Numbered from the stretch's first letter, positions 15,494 through 24,483 are shown. The stretch is DNA of 64,000 nucleotides from Hyunsoonleella aquatilis (GCF_014270105.1 NZ_JACNMF010000003.1:62001-126000), one strand, 5' to 3'. The notes: a model not told the origin generated them from the letters alone. Numbers and translations are program-made.

Positions 15494-17101
15494 ATGTTTA
15501 AAATATATGGCAAAATAGCAACTACTTTGTTATTCTATGTTGCAACTCAATTAATTGTAGCGCAAGAGACAGAGCGCTATTTAGAGTATCTTGAAAATGC
15601 AATGAATGACATAGACATTGCAACAAAAAAATCTCAAGAGTTTCTAGATTCTATACCTCGCCCTTTAGAAGATCATATTAAAGGACAGATTGATGAATAT
15701 CACATAATTCAAGGGCTAATACATTGCGCAAACAATAATGACATTAAAGCTGTTCAAAGCTTTAGTAAAGCATTGAGCTATGCTGAAAAAGAGAATGATC
15801 ATTTCAACGCCGGTTATGCCTATATACAGCTTTATAGAGTTTTATATGATCCAACAGTAGACAATGCTCTAGCTTTACGTTATTTGGATAAGGCTAAAAA
15901 ATGTTTCAAGGCTTGCAATAATACTATTTGGCTATATGAAATAGAACTTATAGAAGCCTATATGACATATTTAGAGGGTAAATTGGTAGAATCCATAAAT
16001 ATGATAGTGCCAAATTTGGATGATTATAAAAAAGTCTTGCATGAGGATGCTTATATATATATGGATGCCACATCGCAATTAGCAATATGCTATTTAGATG
16101 TTGACAGCATTGCTAAAGCTCGAAATTATTTTAGCGAATTTAAAACTACGGTTAAGAGCCCCAGTGCTCCGACATTTAATTATAATAGCTTTAATGCTTG
16201 CGTAAACATGAAATTCGCAAGCCATTTTTTAGAAAAAAAGCAAATAGATTCATGTAAGCATTATTTATCCAAAACAAGGCGTCAATTAGCTTATCTGGAC
16301 AAAACTTATGTGATCAAATATTATAATTTATGCGCCAATTTAAATAAAAGTATGGGAAATTTTAAGATAGCTGATGTTTATTTGGATTCAATCATAGGAT
16401 ATGAAGATAAGATGTTAAATAAACACTTGGTTGCTACAACTGATATTAGCCAGTCTATTAGAGTTTCAGAAGAAAAATTGAACTTGGAGCGAAATAAAAG
16501 AAGACACAATGTGATTATAGTTCTGATATTGCTAGTAATTGTGATACTCTTAAGTTTACTGTGTTTTGTTGTATATCGAAACCAAAAGAAAAAATTACTT
16601 AAAGTTTCTAGTGAGGTTGATACTTTGTCTTACATGAAATCTAATAGTGAACAACTTGCTGTTAAGGTTCAGGGGCTGGAAGAGTATATCAATAACCTTA
16701 AAAAAGAGGTTAAGACAATTTCGGTTATTGAGTGTATTGATAAGCAAAAAACAAAAATAAAAGAGTTGTATAAGAATCTGCATATTAATTCTGCCATTGT
16801 GTTGGATAAAAGTGACCAGCATCTTGAACTGATTAATGACTTGAATATAGGCTTTTTTAGAAAAATTGATAAAATTTACCCAGATTTAAATAAGTCTGAA
16901 GTTATTATCTGCTACTACATAACAATGGGCTTCTCAAATAAGGAGATAGCAATGTTTCTTAATACGACCATTAGGGCGGTTGAAAGTAGGCGTTATAGAA
17001 TTTCAAAGAAAATTTATTTTGACCGAGAGAGTACTACGCTTTTAAAACATCTGCAACTTACCTTCAAGGATACCATACTTGAAAAAGTGGAAGTAAATTG
17101 A
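15494..17101 (+). CDS. Membrane-anchored TPR protein with LuxR-type HTH
   Basis: 535 residues. An N-terminal signal peptide (MFKIYGKIATTLLFYVATQLIVAQ) is followed by about 300 residues of helical TPR-like repeats (for example DIKAVQSFSKALSYAEKEND). Next come a transmembrane helix at about 338-360 (VIIVLILLVIVILLSLLCFVV), a coiled-coil region, and a C-terminal helix-turn-helix at about 470-515 (LNKSEVIICYYITMGFSNKEIAMFLNTT, AVESRRYRISKKI) resembling the LuxR/GerE family. This layout, with a periplasmic TPR sensor linked to a cytoplasmic HTH, is common in Flavobacteriia; ligands and targets are unknown. The gene is noticeably AT-rich and has a long regulatory-looking upstream region. Confidence 0.87.
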   Translation: MFKIYGKIATTLLFYVATQLIVAQETERYLEYLENAMNDIDIATKKSQEFLDSIPRPLEDHIKGQIDEYHIIQGLIHCANNNDIKAVQSFSKALSYAEKENDHFNAGYAYIQLYRVLYDPTVDNALALRYLDKAKKCFKACNNTIWLYEIELIEAYMTYLEGKLVESINMIVPNLDDYKKVLHEDAYIYMDATSQLAICYLDVDSIAKARNYFSEFKTTVKSPSAPTFNYNSFNACVNMKFASHFLEKKQIDSCKHYLSKTRRQLAYLDKTYVIKYYNLCANLNKSMGNFKIADVYLDSIIGYEDKMLNKHLVATTDISQSIRVSEEKLNLERNKRRHNVIIVLILLVIVILLSLLCFVVYRNQKKKLLKVSSEVDTLSYMKSNSEQLAVKVQGLEEYINNLKKEVKTISVIECIDKQKTKIKELYKNLHINSAIVLDKSDQHLELINDLNIGFFRKIDKIYPDLNKSEVIICYYITMGFSNKEIAMFLNTTIRAVESRRYRISKKIYFDRESTTLLKHLQLTFKDTILEKVEVN

Positions 17102-17428
17102 AATTAGATGTAAAAGATGGGAATTATTTCAAAGTTGAGTAATAAGTGCGTAGTAATTTATATCGAAAAACTCACCTATTTTTAGATATTTGTTGCATTG
17201 TTATTATCGATTGAATAATTTCTAGGTAATTTAAAAATCTTGTTTTATAGGGTTGATTAAAACACTTCGTAAATATATCTAAGGTTGGTTGGATGTTAAT
17301 TTGTTTTAATTAAGAAACAAGATTTTTTTAGGGATTAATTTAATTGCTAGGCAGCAAAATTTGTTGCTAAGTTGAAGTTTAGTAAAGGAGTCCTTTTAGG
17401 GCTCCTTTTTTATGTTGTTAAGAATCGA
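17102..17428. other. 327-base convergent intergenic region
   Basis: No gene is supported. It holds a 13-bp perfect inverted repeat, AAAAATCTTGTTT (17233-17245) and AAACAAGATTTTT (17315-17327), separated by 69 bases, and a terminator hairpin at 17384-17412. The rest is AT-rich without recognisable features. Confidence 0.6.
17384..17412 (+). terminator. Intrinsic terminator between convergent genes
   Basis: A GGAGTCC / GGGCTCC stem (seven pairs, one G-U) with loop TTTTA is followed by six T on the plus strand, and A-rich sequence precedes it. It would end the TPR/LuxR transcript. On the minus strand the T-run is only three bases, so termination of the carboxylase operon there is weaker. Confidence 0.75.
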
Positions 17429-18979
17429 TTAAAGGGGAATATTCCCGTGTTTTCGTTTTGGTCTATTGACCTCCTTGTTTTTTAGAGAGGCAAAAGCCTT
17501 TATCAATTTTCTTCGTGTATTTTTTGGTAGAATGACTTCGTCAATAAACCCGCGTTTGGCCGCACGGTAGGGATTTGCAAATTTTTGGGCATATTCAGCC
17601 TCTTTTTCGGCAAGTTTTTCCTCTGGATTTTTGGAAGAGGCGATTTCCTTTCTAAAAATGATTTCACTAGCACCTTTGGCTCCCATAACTGCAATTTCGG
17701 CACCTGGCCATGCATAGTTAAAATCTGCCCCGATGTGCTTTGAGTTCATTACGTCATAGGCCCCACCATAGGCTTTTCTGGTAATCACCGTAATTCGAGG
17801 CACTGTGGCTTCGCTAAATGCATACAGTAATTTTGCGCCGTGCACAATGATACCGTTCCATTCCTGGTCTGTGCCTGGCAAAAACCCCGGAACATCAACC
17901 AAAACCAAAAGCGGGATATTGAAGCAATCACAAAACCGCGTAAAGCGTGCCCCTTTTCTGGAGCTATTAACTCCTAATACACCAGCAAAAGCCATAGGCT
18001 GATTCGCAACAATACCTATACTTCTGCCTCCCAATCTAGCAAAGCCGACAATGATGCTTTCAGCATAATCTTTATGAATTTCGTAAAACGAATCTTCATC
18101 AATAATACCTGAAATCACCTCATGCATATCGTAAGGCTTGTTTGGGTTGTCTGGCACAATATTCGATAATTCATCTCGAATTTCATCCTTTAAATTAAAT
18201 TCAAAATGTTTAGGATTTTCCGTATTGTTTTGTGGCAAATAACTAAGTAGCTTTTTTACGTCTTCTAAACATTCGATGTCATTGGATGAAGTTCGGTGTG
18301 ATACACCTGATTTAGAGGCATGTGTAAAAGCACCTCCTAATTCTTCGCTAGTAACTTCTTCATTGGTCACGGTTTTTACCACATTGGGTCCTGTAACGAA
18401 CATGTAGCTTGTATGCTCTACCATGATGGTGAAATCAGTCATTGCCGGTGAATATACCGCACCACCGGCACAAGGCCCCATTACCGCAGAAATTTGTGGA
18501 ATCACTCCGGAAGCCTGCACGTTGCGATAAAAAATATCGGCATAGCCTCCCAAAGAACGGACACCCTCTTGTATTCTGGCGCCACCGGAATCGTTGAGGC
18601 CAATAATTGGTGCACCGACTTTTACCGCTATATCCATGATTTTACAGATTTTCTCGGCATGGGTTTCAGACAAAGAGCCCCCAAAAACCGTAAAATCTTG
18701 TGCGTACACATACACTAATCGGCCGTCAATTGTACCGTAACCTGTTACCACACCATCACCATATATTATCTGGTCTTCCATGCCAAAATCTGTGGTGCGA
18801 TGGGTGACCAGAGCACCAATTTCTTCAAAGGACCCCTCGTCCATTAAGTACTCGATACGCTCCCTTGCCGTTAGTTTTTTATTAGCATGCTGTTTGTCGA
18901 TTCGTTTTTGGCCTCCACCTAATTTTGCAAGAGCCATGCGTTCGTTTAACGTATTGATTTTATCTTGTTTTGATTCCAT
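17429..18979 (-). CDS. pccB: Acyl-CoA (propionyl-CoA) carboxylase beta subunit
   Basis: 516 residues, carboxyltransferase with two crotonase-like halves. Landmarks: [19 protein letters not shown], the [18 protein letters not shown] and [24 protein letters not shown] region (acyl-CoA oxyanion site), [16 protein letters not shown], and in the second half [18 protein letters not shown] and [16 protein letters not shown]. It transfers carboxyl from carboxybiotin to an acyl-CoA, most likely propionyl-CoA, giving methylmalonyl-CoA. It is the last gene of a three-gene operon (3-base gaps) with the biotin carboxylase and biotin carrier genes. A methylmalonyl-CoA decarboxylase role cannot be excluded, but the co-encoded biotin carboxylase argues for carboxylation. 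Confidence 0.93.
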   Translation of the reverse strand: MESKQDKINTLNERMALAKLGGGQKRIDKQHANKKLTARERIEYLMDEGSFEEIGALVTHRTTDFGMEDQIIYGDGVVTGYGTIDGRLVYVYAQDFTVFGGSLSETHAEKICKIMDIAVKVGAPIIGLNDSGGARIQEGVRSLGGYADIFYRNVQASGVIPQISAVMGPCAGGAVYSPAMTDFTIMVEHTSYMFVTGPNVVKTVTNEEVTSEELGGAFTHASKSGVSHRTSSNDIECLEDVKKLLSYLPQNNTENPKHFEFNLKDEIRDELSNIVPDNPNKPYDMHEVISGIIDEDSFYEIHKDYAESIIVGFARLGGRSIGIVANQPMAFAGVLGVNSSRKGARFTRFCDCFNIPLLVLVDVPGFLPGTDQEWNGIIVHGAKLLYAFSEATVPRITVITRKAYGGAYDVMNSKHIGADFNYAWPGAEIAVMGAKGASEIIFRKEIASSKNPEEKLAEKEAEYAQKFANPYRAAKRGFIDEVILPKNTRRKLIKAFASLKNKEVNRPKRKHGNIPL

Positions 18980-18982
18980 AGT

Positions 18983-20425
18983 TTAATGATTGGGTAAGCG
19001 CAACATTTTTTGGTCCACCATATATTGTTTTAAGGCAATTAGCGCAGCAATTTTTGCTTCTTTTTCAGTATCTTCCCTTAAAGATTCGGGCGAATAATAT
19101 TGTTTTACGAAGTGGGTGTCAAAGTTGCCTGATGTAAATGCTTCATGCTCGCAAACGAATTTTCCAAACGGCAGCGTGGTTTCTACACCTTCCACTTTAT
19201 AATCAGTGATAGCCTTTTTCATCAACATGATGGCTTCCTCGCGAGATTTTCCAAATGTGATAAGTTTGGAGAGCATCGGGTCATAATAAATAGGGATATC
19301 CATACCTTCTTCATAGCCATTGTCCACCCTAATACCTTCGCCAACGGGAATTTGATAAACATCCAAATGCCCAACACTTGGAAGAAAATCGTTTAATGGG
19401 TCTTCAGCATAAACCCTTAGTTCTAAGGCGTGTCCCTGGATTTTCAAATCTTCTTGTTTGATATTTAGTTTTTCGCCTCGGGCCACTCGAATTTGAAGTT
19501 CTACCAAATCAACGCCTGCAATGATTTCGGTTACGGGATGCTCAACTTGCAATCGGGTGTTCATTTCTAAAAAGTAAAAATTGTGGTCGGCGTCCAACAA
19601 AAACTCAACCGTTCCTGCACCTAAATAATCGCAGGATTTTGCCACTTTTATGGCGGCTTGGCCCATTTTTTCCCTTAATTCTGGTGATAAAACTGAGGAG
19701 GGTGCTTCCTCCACCACCTTTTGATGCCGCCGCTGAATACTGCATTCGCGTTCAAAAAAGTGAAGAATATTGCCATGGCTATCCGCCATCACTTGAATTT
19801 CGATGTGACGAGGCGAACCCACATATTTTTCAATAAATACTGAGCCGTCCCCAAAAGCCGAAGTGGCTTCACTAATGGCACGATTCATTTGGGATTCCAG
19901 GTCCCTTTCTTTCTCAACAATACGCATCCCTTTGCCACCGCCCCCTGCCGAGGCTTTTATCAAAATAGGAAAACCTATGTCGTTCGCAATTTGTTTCGCT
20001 TTGGCTACATCTGTGATAGCCTCATCAATGCCAGGAACCATGGGGATATCATATTCTTTTACGGCTTCTTTGGCGGCCAATTTACTTCCCATAATTTTAA
20101 TGGCTTTGGAACGTGGTCCAATGAAAACGACATCATTTTTTTCGCATAATTCAGCAAAATCGGCATTTTCACTTAAAAAACCATATCCTGGATGAATGCC
20201 ATCAACATTTAAACTTTTAGCAACTTCAATAATCTTTTCACCTTTCAAATAGGATTGATTTGAGGGGGCTTCGCCAATGCAAACGGCTTCATCCGCAAAT
20301 TTTACGTGGGGTGAATTTCTGTCAATTGTTGAAAATACCGCCACGGTTTTGATACCCATTTTTTTTGCGGTTTTCATTACGCGTATCGCTATTTCGCCAC
20401 GATTGGCAACCAGTATTTTTTTCAT
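18983..20425 (-). CDS. accC: Biotin carboxylase subunit of acyl-CoA carboxylase
   Basis: 480 residues, an ATP-grasp enzyme that carboxylates biotin using bicarbonate and ATP. Motifs: MKKILVANRGEIAIRVMKTAKKMGI, HPGYGFLSENADFAELCE, the glycine-rich ATP loop KASAGGGGKGMRIV, ERECSIQRRHQKVVEEAPS, and FLEMNTRLQVEHPVTE with the catalytic arginine. It lacks the C-terminal biotin domain, which is supplied by the separate protein encoded just upstream. In this operon it probably serves propionyl-CoA carboxylation rather than fatty acid synthesis. Confidence 0.95.
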   Translation of the reverse strand: MKKILVANRGEIAIRVMKTAKKMGIKTVAVFSTIDRNSPHVKFADEAVCIGEAPSNQSYLKGEKIIEVAKSLNVDGIHPGYGFLSENADFAELCEKNDVVFIGPRSKAIKIMGSKLAAKEAVKEYDIPMVPGIDEAITDVAKAKQIANDIGFPILIKASAGGGGKGMRIVEKERDLESQMNRAISEATSAFGDGSVFIEKYVGSPRHIEIQVMADSHGNILHFFERECSIQRRHQKVVEEAPSSVLSPELREKMGQAAIKVAKSCDYLGAGTVEFLLDADHNFYFLEMNTRLQVEHPVTEIIAGVDLVELQIRVARGEKLNIKQEDLKIQGHALELRVYAEDPLNDFLPSVGHLDVYQIPVGEGIRVDNGYEEGMDIPIYYDPMLSKLITFGKSREEAIMLMKKAITDYKVEGVETTLPFGKFVCEHEAFTSGNFDTHFVKQYYSPESLREDTEKEAKIAALIALKQYMVDQKMLRLPNH

Positions 20426-20428
20426 GGC

Positions 20429-20914
20429 TTATTCAAATTCGATTAACAAATGGTTCTTTTCAACAGCATCTCCTTTTTGAGCTGAAATGGATTTTATCAC
20501 CCCATCTCTAGGCGAGGTGATAACATTTTCCATTTTCATAGCTTCAAGTATAAGCAAAGCATCATCTTCCTTGACTTCCTGGCCTACATTGACACTGATT
20601 TCCAAAATCAGACCCGGCATAGGAGCTTTTATGGAGTCAATGTGTTTTGAGGAGCCTATATTGAAGCCCATTTCTTTTATAAGCAAGTCTAAATCATTGA
20701 ATATGTCGACTTTGTAATTGTTATTATTCACTCTTACCTCATAGGTTTTGTCGTTGAAGTTGGCGCCAACAATAGAAGCTTTATAGGATGTATTATTATG
20801 AAGAATGTGGAACTCTGATTCTGAAGCCGATAGCACATCAAATTGGGATATATCATCGGTATTAATTTCAAAATCAAAAGCGTCGTTAACCTTAGTTTTG
20901 AAAACTTTGCCCAT
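20429..20914 (-). CDS. Biotin carboxyl carrier subunit of acyl-CoA carboxylase
   Basis: 161 residues. The first 90 residues form a family-specific linker domain that probably docks the carboxylase subunits; the C-terminal 70 residues are a biotinyl domain with IKAPMPGLILEISVNVGQEV and the biotin-attachment motif EAMKMEN (lysine about 127). It is the first gene of the operon and is followed by the biotin carboxylase gene after 3 bases. The upstream region contains a 13-bp palindrome that could bind a regulator. Confidence 0.92.
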   Translation of the reverse strand: MGKVFKTKVNDAFDFEINTDDISQFDVLSASESEFHILHNNTSYKASIVGANFNDKTYEVRVNNNNYKVDIFNDLDLLIKEMGFNIGSSKHIDSIKAPMPGLILEISVNVGQEVKEDDALLILEAMKMENVITSPRDGVIKSISAQKGDAVEKNHLLIEFE

Positions 20915-20947
20915 ACATTTAAAAATTGATTTAGGTAAATATAGTTA

Positions 20948-20960
20948 TTCTGATTCAGAA
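20948..20960. promoter_or_regulatory. 13-bp palindrome TTCTGATTCAGAA upstream of carboxylase operon
   Basis: Perfect 6+1+6 dyad 34 bases upstream of the first carboxylase gene, flanked by GTTA and TTAAC that extend the symmetry in part. The position overlaps the expected promoter (-33 region), as for a repressor or activator operator. The cognate regulator is not identifiable in this window. Confidence 0.4.
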
Positions 20961-21222
20961 CTTTTAACAATAATTTCGATTGTGGATAATTGATCGAATT
21001 TATTTAAACCATTGGAGTCAAGGAGCGAATTATATCATGTTATTATGAATTTGCGTTGGTAGATTTTTATAGGATTGTCCTAAACTTGATCACTTCTAAC
21101 CGAAGCCTATATTTGTTGAAATTTTGAGAATATGATAATTTTAAATACTAAAATAAGTGTTGAATTATCATATTTTTATTAAATACATGATAATAATCAT
21201 TTTATTTCAATTGACATGAATT

Positions 21223-21230
21223 TACATTTG
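21223..21230 (+). promoter_or_regulatory. -7 element TACATTTG for the YceI gene
   Basis: Perfect TAnnTTTG match 33 bases before ATG 21263, predicting a leader of about 25 bases. No clear -33 TTTG is present. Confidence 0.5.
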
Positions 21231-21262
21231 CTGCATATTTTTAATCATTTAATTTTAATCTC

Positions 21263-21862
21263 ATGGATACTAATAGTAAATTTTTTAGAAAGCTAATGAT
21301 TTGTGTAATAGCAATAGGCTTTTCGGTTAACTATTCGCAAGGCCAAATATTGGGGCTTGAAAATAGTGCGTCTTCTTTGACGGTTTTTGGGACTTCTAAT
21401 TTGCATGGTTGGAAAGTAGATGCCCAAACACAGCAAGGAGCCATAAACTTTGACAATCTACAGGCTTGTGATATTAATCATTTATCACTTACGGTACTTA
21501 CCGAGGGTTTAAAAGGAGCAAAACCTGGAATGGTAGAAACCATATCAAAAACCTTAAAATCTGACAGGTATAAGTACATTTTGTTTACACTTACGAAAGT
21601 GGAGCACAGTACAATGAAAGATAACGGCGTTTTTGAAGTGCTGGCACAGGGAGATTTAACAATTGCCGGGACGAAGAAATCAGTTCCAATACGTTTTTAC
21701 GTTACTATCGATAACAATAACGTAACACTTGAGGGCAAGGCCATATTGAAAATGACAGATTTTGATTTAACGCCACCGGAAGCTTTGATGGGAACCATTA
21801 AAGCTGAGGATAATATAATGTTAAGGTTTAAAACTAGGTTTACAGAATCTGCAGTTTTATAA
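21263..21862 (+). CDS. YceI family periplasmic protein
   Basis: 199 residues with an N-terminal signal peptide (about 1-30, ending SVNYSQGQ). The remainder is a YceI lipocalin-like beta barrel: SSLTVFGTSNLHGWKVDA, a central MVETISKTLKSDRYKYILF, QGDLTIAGTKKSVPIRF and a late LKMTDFDLTPPEALMG. YceI proteins bind long isoprenoid or fatty-acid-like lipids in the periplasm. It is probably monocistronic: it has its own promoter and is followed by an intrinsic terminator. Confidence 0.92.
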   Translation: MDTNSKFFRKLMICVIAIGFSVNYSQGQILGLENSASSLTVFGTSNLHGWKVDAQTQQGAINFDNLQACDINHLSLTVLTEGLKGAKPGMVETISKTLKSDRYKYILFTLTKVEHSTMKDNGVFEVLAQGDLTIAGTKKSVPIRFYVTIDNNNVTLEGKAILKMTDFDLTPPEALMGTIKAEDNIMLRFKTRFTESAVL

Positions 21863-21884
21863 TTTATAGTTGAATAATCGAGAG

Positions 21885-21933
21885 CCTCTAGGAATTGGAT
21901 TTTTAATGATATCCCGTTCTTGGAGGTTTTTTT
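21885..21933 (+). terminator. Intrinsic terminator after YceI gene
   Basis: CCTCTAGGAA (21885-21894) pairs with TTCTTGGAGG (21917-21926), ten pairs including two G-U, followed by seven T. It ends the YceI transcript before the dehydrogenase gene. Confidence 0.75.
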
Positions 21934-22032
21934 ATTGGTTCCATTTTAGACAGGCGATAGTTCTGCCTTTAAAGTCATATTTGTGAATTGGCCAAAAAAG
22001 AGTAATTTCAGTGTCATAATTTTTCCTTGGAT

Positions 22033-23160
22033 ATGAAAAAGTTTATTATCACAATTATGGCATTTGGCATTTTATTGCCTGCTTTAAGTTTTGGTCAGGT
22101 GGCCGAGATTCATATTGACACCCTAATCAGTGAGTTGGGGATTCGTGAATCGAAAGTGGCTAGCAAAGACATGGAAGGGTGGTCTCGACCTAAAAAAGTG
22201 ACTTTTGGCTATGTCCCTCAGTCCGCAACAGGTATCGGGTCAAAAGCTTGGATTCTTGAGGTTGCTGATGGGGTCCCAATTGATTTTGTAAGCGACACGG
22301 ATGACGTAGAAAAAAGTATTGCGGATAGCGATGTTTATATTGGGAGGTGTTCAGATGTCATATCGAAAGGTAAAAATCTGGATTATATACACATTACATC
22401 TGCAGGAATTGATAGATGCGCCTCCATCCCCGGGATAAAAACCTCCCATTGGATCGCTACCAATAATGCCAAGGTAAGTAGTGAAACCATTGCAGAGCAT
22501 AGCATTGCGATGATGATGGCCTTAGCACGACGATTACCTATGTTTGACGGCTTAAAAACAAATTCTGATTGGAATCGTGGAAACGCGCCGGATGCACCAA
22601 AAGCAATCTCGTTAAAGGGCAAAACTCTTCTGGTTCTTGGGCTTGGGGGAATAGGGTCCCAGATCGCCAAAAGAGCGAACAGTCTTGGAATGAGGGTAAT
22701 TGGGACTCGGAATTCGAGTAGGACGGGGCCGGATTATGTGGATTATGTGGGTTTAAGTGATGAAACTCAGGAATTAGCGAAACAGGCAGATATTGTTATA
22801 AATGCTTTACCTCTTACAGATAAAACAACAGGGATTGTTAGTACCGAGTTTTTTAATAATTTGAAAGAAGGAAGTTACTATCTTTCTGTTGGCCGTGGAA
22901 AAACTACCGATACCAATGCCTTGATAGATGCACTTAAAAGCGGAAAGTTGAGTGGGGCAGGGCTGGATGTTACGGATCCGGAACCATTACCGGAAGGCCA
23001 TGAGCTGTGGGGAATGCCAAATGTGATAATTACGCAACATACCGCGGGAAGATCGGATTTGAGCAGGCGAAATGCATTGATGATTACCAGGGAGAACTTA
23101 AGACGCTATATTAGGGGCGAAAAGCTATTAAACATGGTGGATTTAGCTCGGGGCTATTAG
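22033..23160 (+). CDS. D-2-hydroxyacid dehydrogenase with N-terminal signal peptide
   Basis: 375 residues from ATG 22033; an in-frame TTG two codons earlier is less likely. The C-terminal part is a full D-isomer-specific 2-hydroxyacid dehydrogenase: nucleotide loop VLGLGGIGSQ (202-210), catalytic Arg in SVGRGK (R288), Glu in DVTDPEPLPE (E317) and His in ITQHTAG (H336). After the second Rossmann strand it has VIGTRNSSR rather than an acidic residue, which hints at NADP preference. The oddity is the first 22 residues, MKKFIITIMAFGILLPALSF then GQ, a classic signal peptide followed by about 55 residues of non-catalytic sequence. Family members are normally cytosolic, so an exported enzyme, or a binding-only role, needs explaining. 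Substrate unknown. Confidence 0.85.
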   Translation: MKKFIITIMAFGILLPALSFGQVAEIHIDTLISELGIRESKVASKDMEGWSRPKKVTFGYVPQSATGIGSKAWILEVADGVPIDFVSDTDDVEKSIADSDVYIGRCSDVISKGKNLDYIHITSAGIDRCASIPGIKTSHWIATNNAKVSSETIAEHSIAMMMALARRLPMFDGLKTNSDWNRGNAPDAPKAISLKGKTLLVLGLGGIGSQIAKRANSLGMRVIGTRNSSRTGPDYVDYVGLSDETQELAKQADIVINALPLTDKTTGIVSTEFFNNLKEGSYYLSVGRGKTTDTNALIDALKSGKLSGAGLDVTDPEPLPEGHELWGMPNVIITQHTAGRSDLSRRNALMITRENLRRYIRGEKLLNMVDLARGY

Positions 23161-23186
23161 CTTGTTTTTGTCTTTGAGGTGCACTT

Positions 23187-23741
23187 TCAATTGACAGTTT
23201 CAACTATTTTTTGAAGTACGAATTCATAGTAACTCTTGTTGGAAGCTACAAAATGATTGCTATTATCGCCTATGGTATCAATTAAATGTTGAAACCCATC
23301 AAAAGACACCAATTTAAAAGCTTCAACTTCGCCTTCTTGAGGAACAAGTTCTGAAACTGGGACTTTTAGTTCGGTGATAAAGGTATTATGGAATTCGTTG
23401 TCGGTTATACCGTTGTCGTAGCTTTGAAAGCATTCGAATATACCAATAGAAATTAAGTCTTTTTTTGAAACCGCAACTCCAATTTCTTCTTTCACCTCGC
23501 GAACGGCCCCTTCTTTTGGGGTTTCGCCAGCATCGATGTGGCCGGCTACTGAAACATCCCAAAGCAATGGACAAATTACCTTTTGTGCCGAACGTTGTGC
23601 CAGAAGGATTTCTTTTTTACTAGTGTAAAACCAAACGTGGGAGGTGTGATGGTAAAGTCCTTTTTTGTGAATGACGGATTTTAATTCACTTTTTCCCGTT
23701 AGCAAGCCTTCTTCTGTGGCCACGTCAATATATTCATCCAT
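23187..23741 (-). CDS. Nudix hydrolase
   Basis: 184 residues. The Nudix box is complete (GHIDAGETPKEGAVREVKEE then IGV), with the preceding HTSHVWFYTSKKEILLAQRSAQK and LWDVSVAGH typical of the isopentenyl-diphosphate-isomerase-like Nudix subgroup (YfcD-like). It hydrolyses a nucleoside diphosphate linked to another moiety; the substrate cannot be told. Monocistronic, convergent with the dehydrogenase gene and divergent from pyrR. Confidence 0.92.
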   Translation of the reverse strand: MDEYIDVATEEGLLTGKSELKSVIHKKGLYHHTSHVWFYTSKKEILLAQRSAQKVICPLLWDVSVAGHIDAGETPKEGAVREVKEEIGVAVSKKDLISIGIFECFQSYDNGITDNEFHNTFITELKVPVSELVPQEGEVEAFKLVSFDGFQHLIDTIGDNSNHFVASNKSYYEFVLQKIVETVN

Positions 23742-23846
23742 GATGTTGAATTGCAGTTGTGTATTTTCCTCAAAACTAGTTCAAATTTCAAAAAACAAAG
23801 ACTTTTAGAAATGATTATTTAAAATAAATCATATTAATTTTTGCAT

Positions 23847-23854
23847 TACCTTTG
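23847..23854 (+). promoter_or_regulatory. -7 element TACCTTTG for pyrR
   Basis: Perfect TAnnTTTG match 25 bases before ATG 23879. It contains an in-frame TTG (23852) that could be mistaken for an upstream start; the promoter position argues for ATG 23879. The short leader leaves no room for the PyrR-binding attenuator found in Bacillus pyr operons. Confidence 0.55.
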
Positions 23855-23878
23855 CCTTCCAAACACGTTTGGGCAGAT

Positions 23879-24418
23879 ATGAGTCAGAAAGTTTTACTTA
23901 ACGCAAAAGAGGTAAACATCATTCTTCATCGATTGGCTTGTCAACTTATTGAAAAACACACTGATTTCTCGAATACCGTATTGATTGGACTGCAACCCAG
24001 AGGGGTGTTTTTAGCTAATAGGATTGCATCTATTTTGAAGGACGATTACAGAGTAAATAATGTAAAACTTGGCTATTTGGACATTACGTTTTACCGCGAT
24101 GATTTCAGGCGAAGTGAAAAGCCATTGGAAGCCAATACCACCAAAATAGATTTTTTGGTGGAGGACAAAAACATCATTTTTATTGATGATGTTTTGTATA
24201 CGGGAAGAAGTATTAGAGCGGCACTGACCGCTATTCAATCCTTTGGACGGCCCAACGAAATAGAATTGTTAACACTGATAGATAGACGATTTAGCAGGCA
24301 TCTGCCCATCCAACCCGATTACCGGGGGAGACAAGTGGACGTTATCAATAGTGAAAAAGTGGTGGTGAACTGGAAAGAGCATGATAAAGAGGATTCGGTG
24401 TATTTGATTGAAAAATAG
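23879..24418 (+). CDS. pyrR: PyrR-type phosphoribosyltransferase
   Basis: 179 residues, full family length. Motifs: MSQKVLLNAKEVNIILHRLA, LIGLQPRGVFLA, LDITFYRDDF and the PRPP-binding loop IIFIDDVLYTGRSIRAAL, with LIDRRFSRHLPIQPDYRG near the end. PyrR proteins act as uracil phosphoribosyltransferases and, in Firmicutes, regulate pyr mRNA by RNA binding. Here it is followed by pyrB after 71 bases containing a short GACTGN repeat, so a pyrimidine role is likely; RNA regulation is not evident in its own leader. Confidence 0.93.
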   Translation: MSQKVLLNAKEVNIILHRLACQLIEKHTDFSNTVLIGLQPRGVFLANRIASILKDDYRVNNVKLGYLDITFYRDDFRRSEKPLEANTTKIDFLVEDKNIIFIDDVLYTGRSIRAALTAIQSFGRPNEIELLTLIDRRFSRHLPIQPDYRGRQVDVINSEKVVVNWKEHDKEDSVYLIEK

Positions 24419-24458
24419 AGGGAAAGGATTCTAAAATTAACGAGGGAGTGTAACCGCA

Positions 24459-24483
24459 GACTGAGACTGCGACTGAATACTGA
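24459..24483 (+). repeat. Short tandem repeat GACTGN before pyrB
   Basis: GACTGA, GACTGC, GACTGA and ATACTGA follow each other in the pyrR-pyrB gap, ending 6 bases before ATG 24490. A small hairpin (CGCAG/CTGCG) overlaps it. It belongs to the class of short-period intergenic repeats seen at several other places in this window. Confidence 0.45.

Larger units (their letters stand above)
20915..21262. other. 348-base divergent promoter region (carboxylase operon / YceI)
   Basis: No gene is supported. On the carboxylase side lies the palindrome TTCTGATTCAGAA (20948-20960), with TATATTTA as a weak -7 element between it and the start. On the YceI side lies a perfect -7 box TACATTTG (21223-21230). 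The middle part is AT-rich without clear structure. Confidence 0.5.

Noticed and set aside
17102-17428. tRNA-like or small RNA gene
   Set aside because: No cloverleaf or T-loop GGTTCRA sequence; only an inverted repeat and a terminator.
23741-23879. PyrR-binding attenuator or riboswitch upstream of pyrR
   Set aside because: The predicted leader is only about 20 bases; no anti-terminator or conserved PyrR loop is visible.
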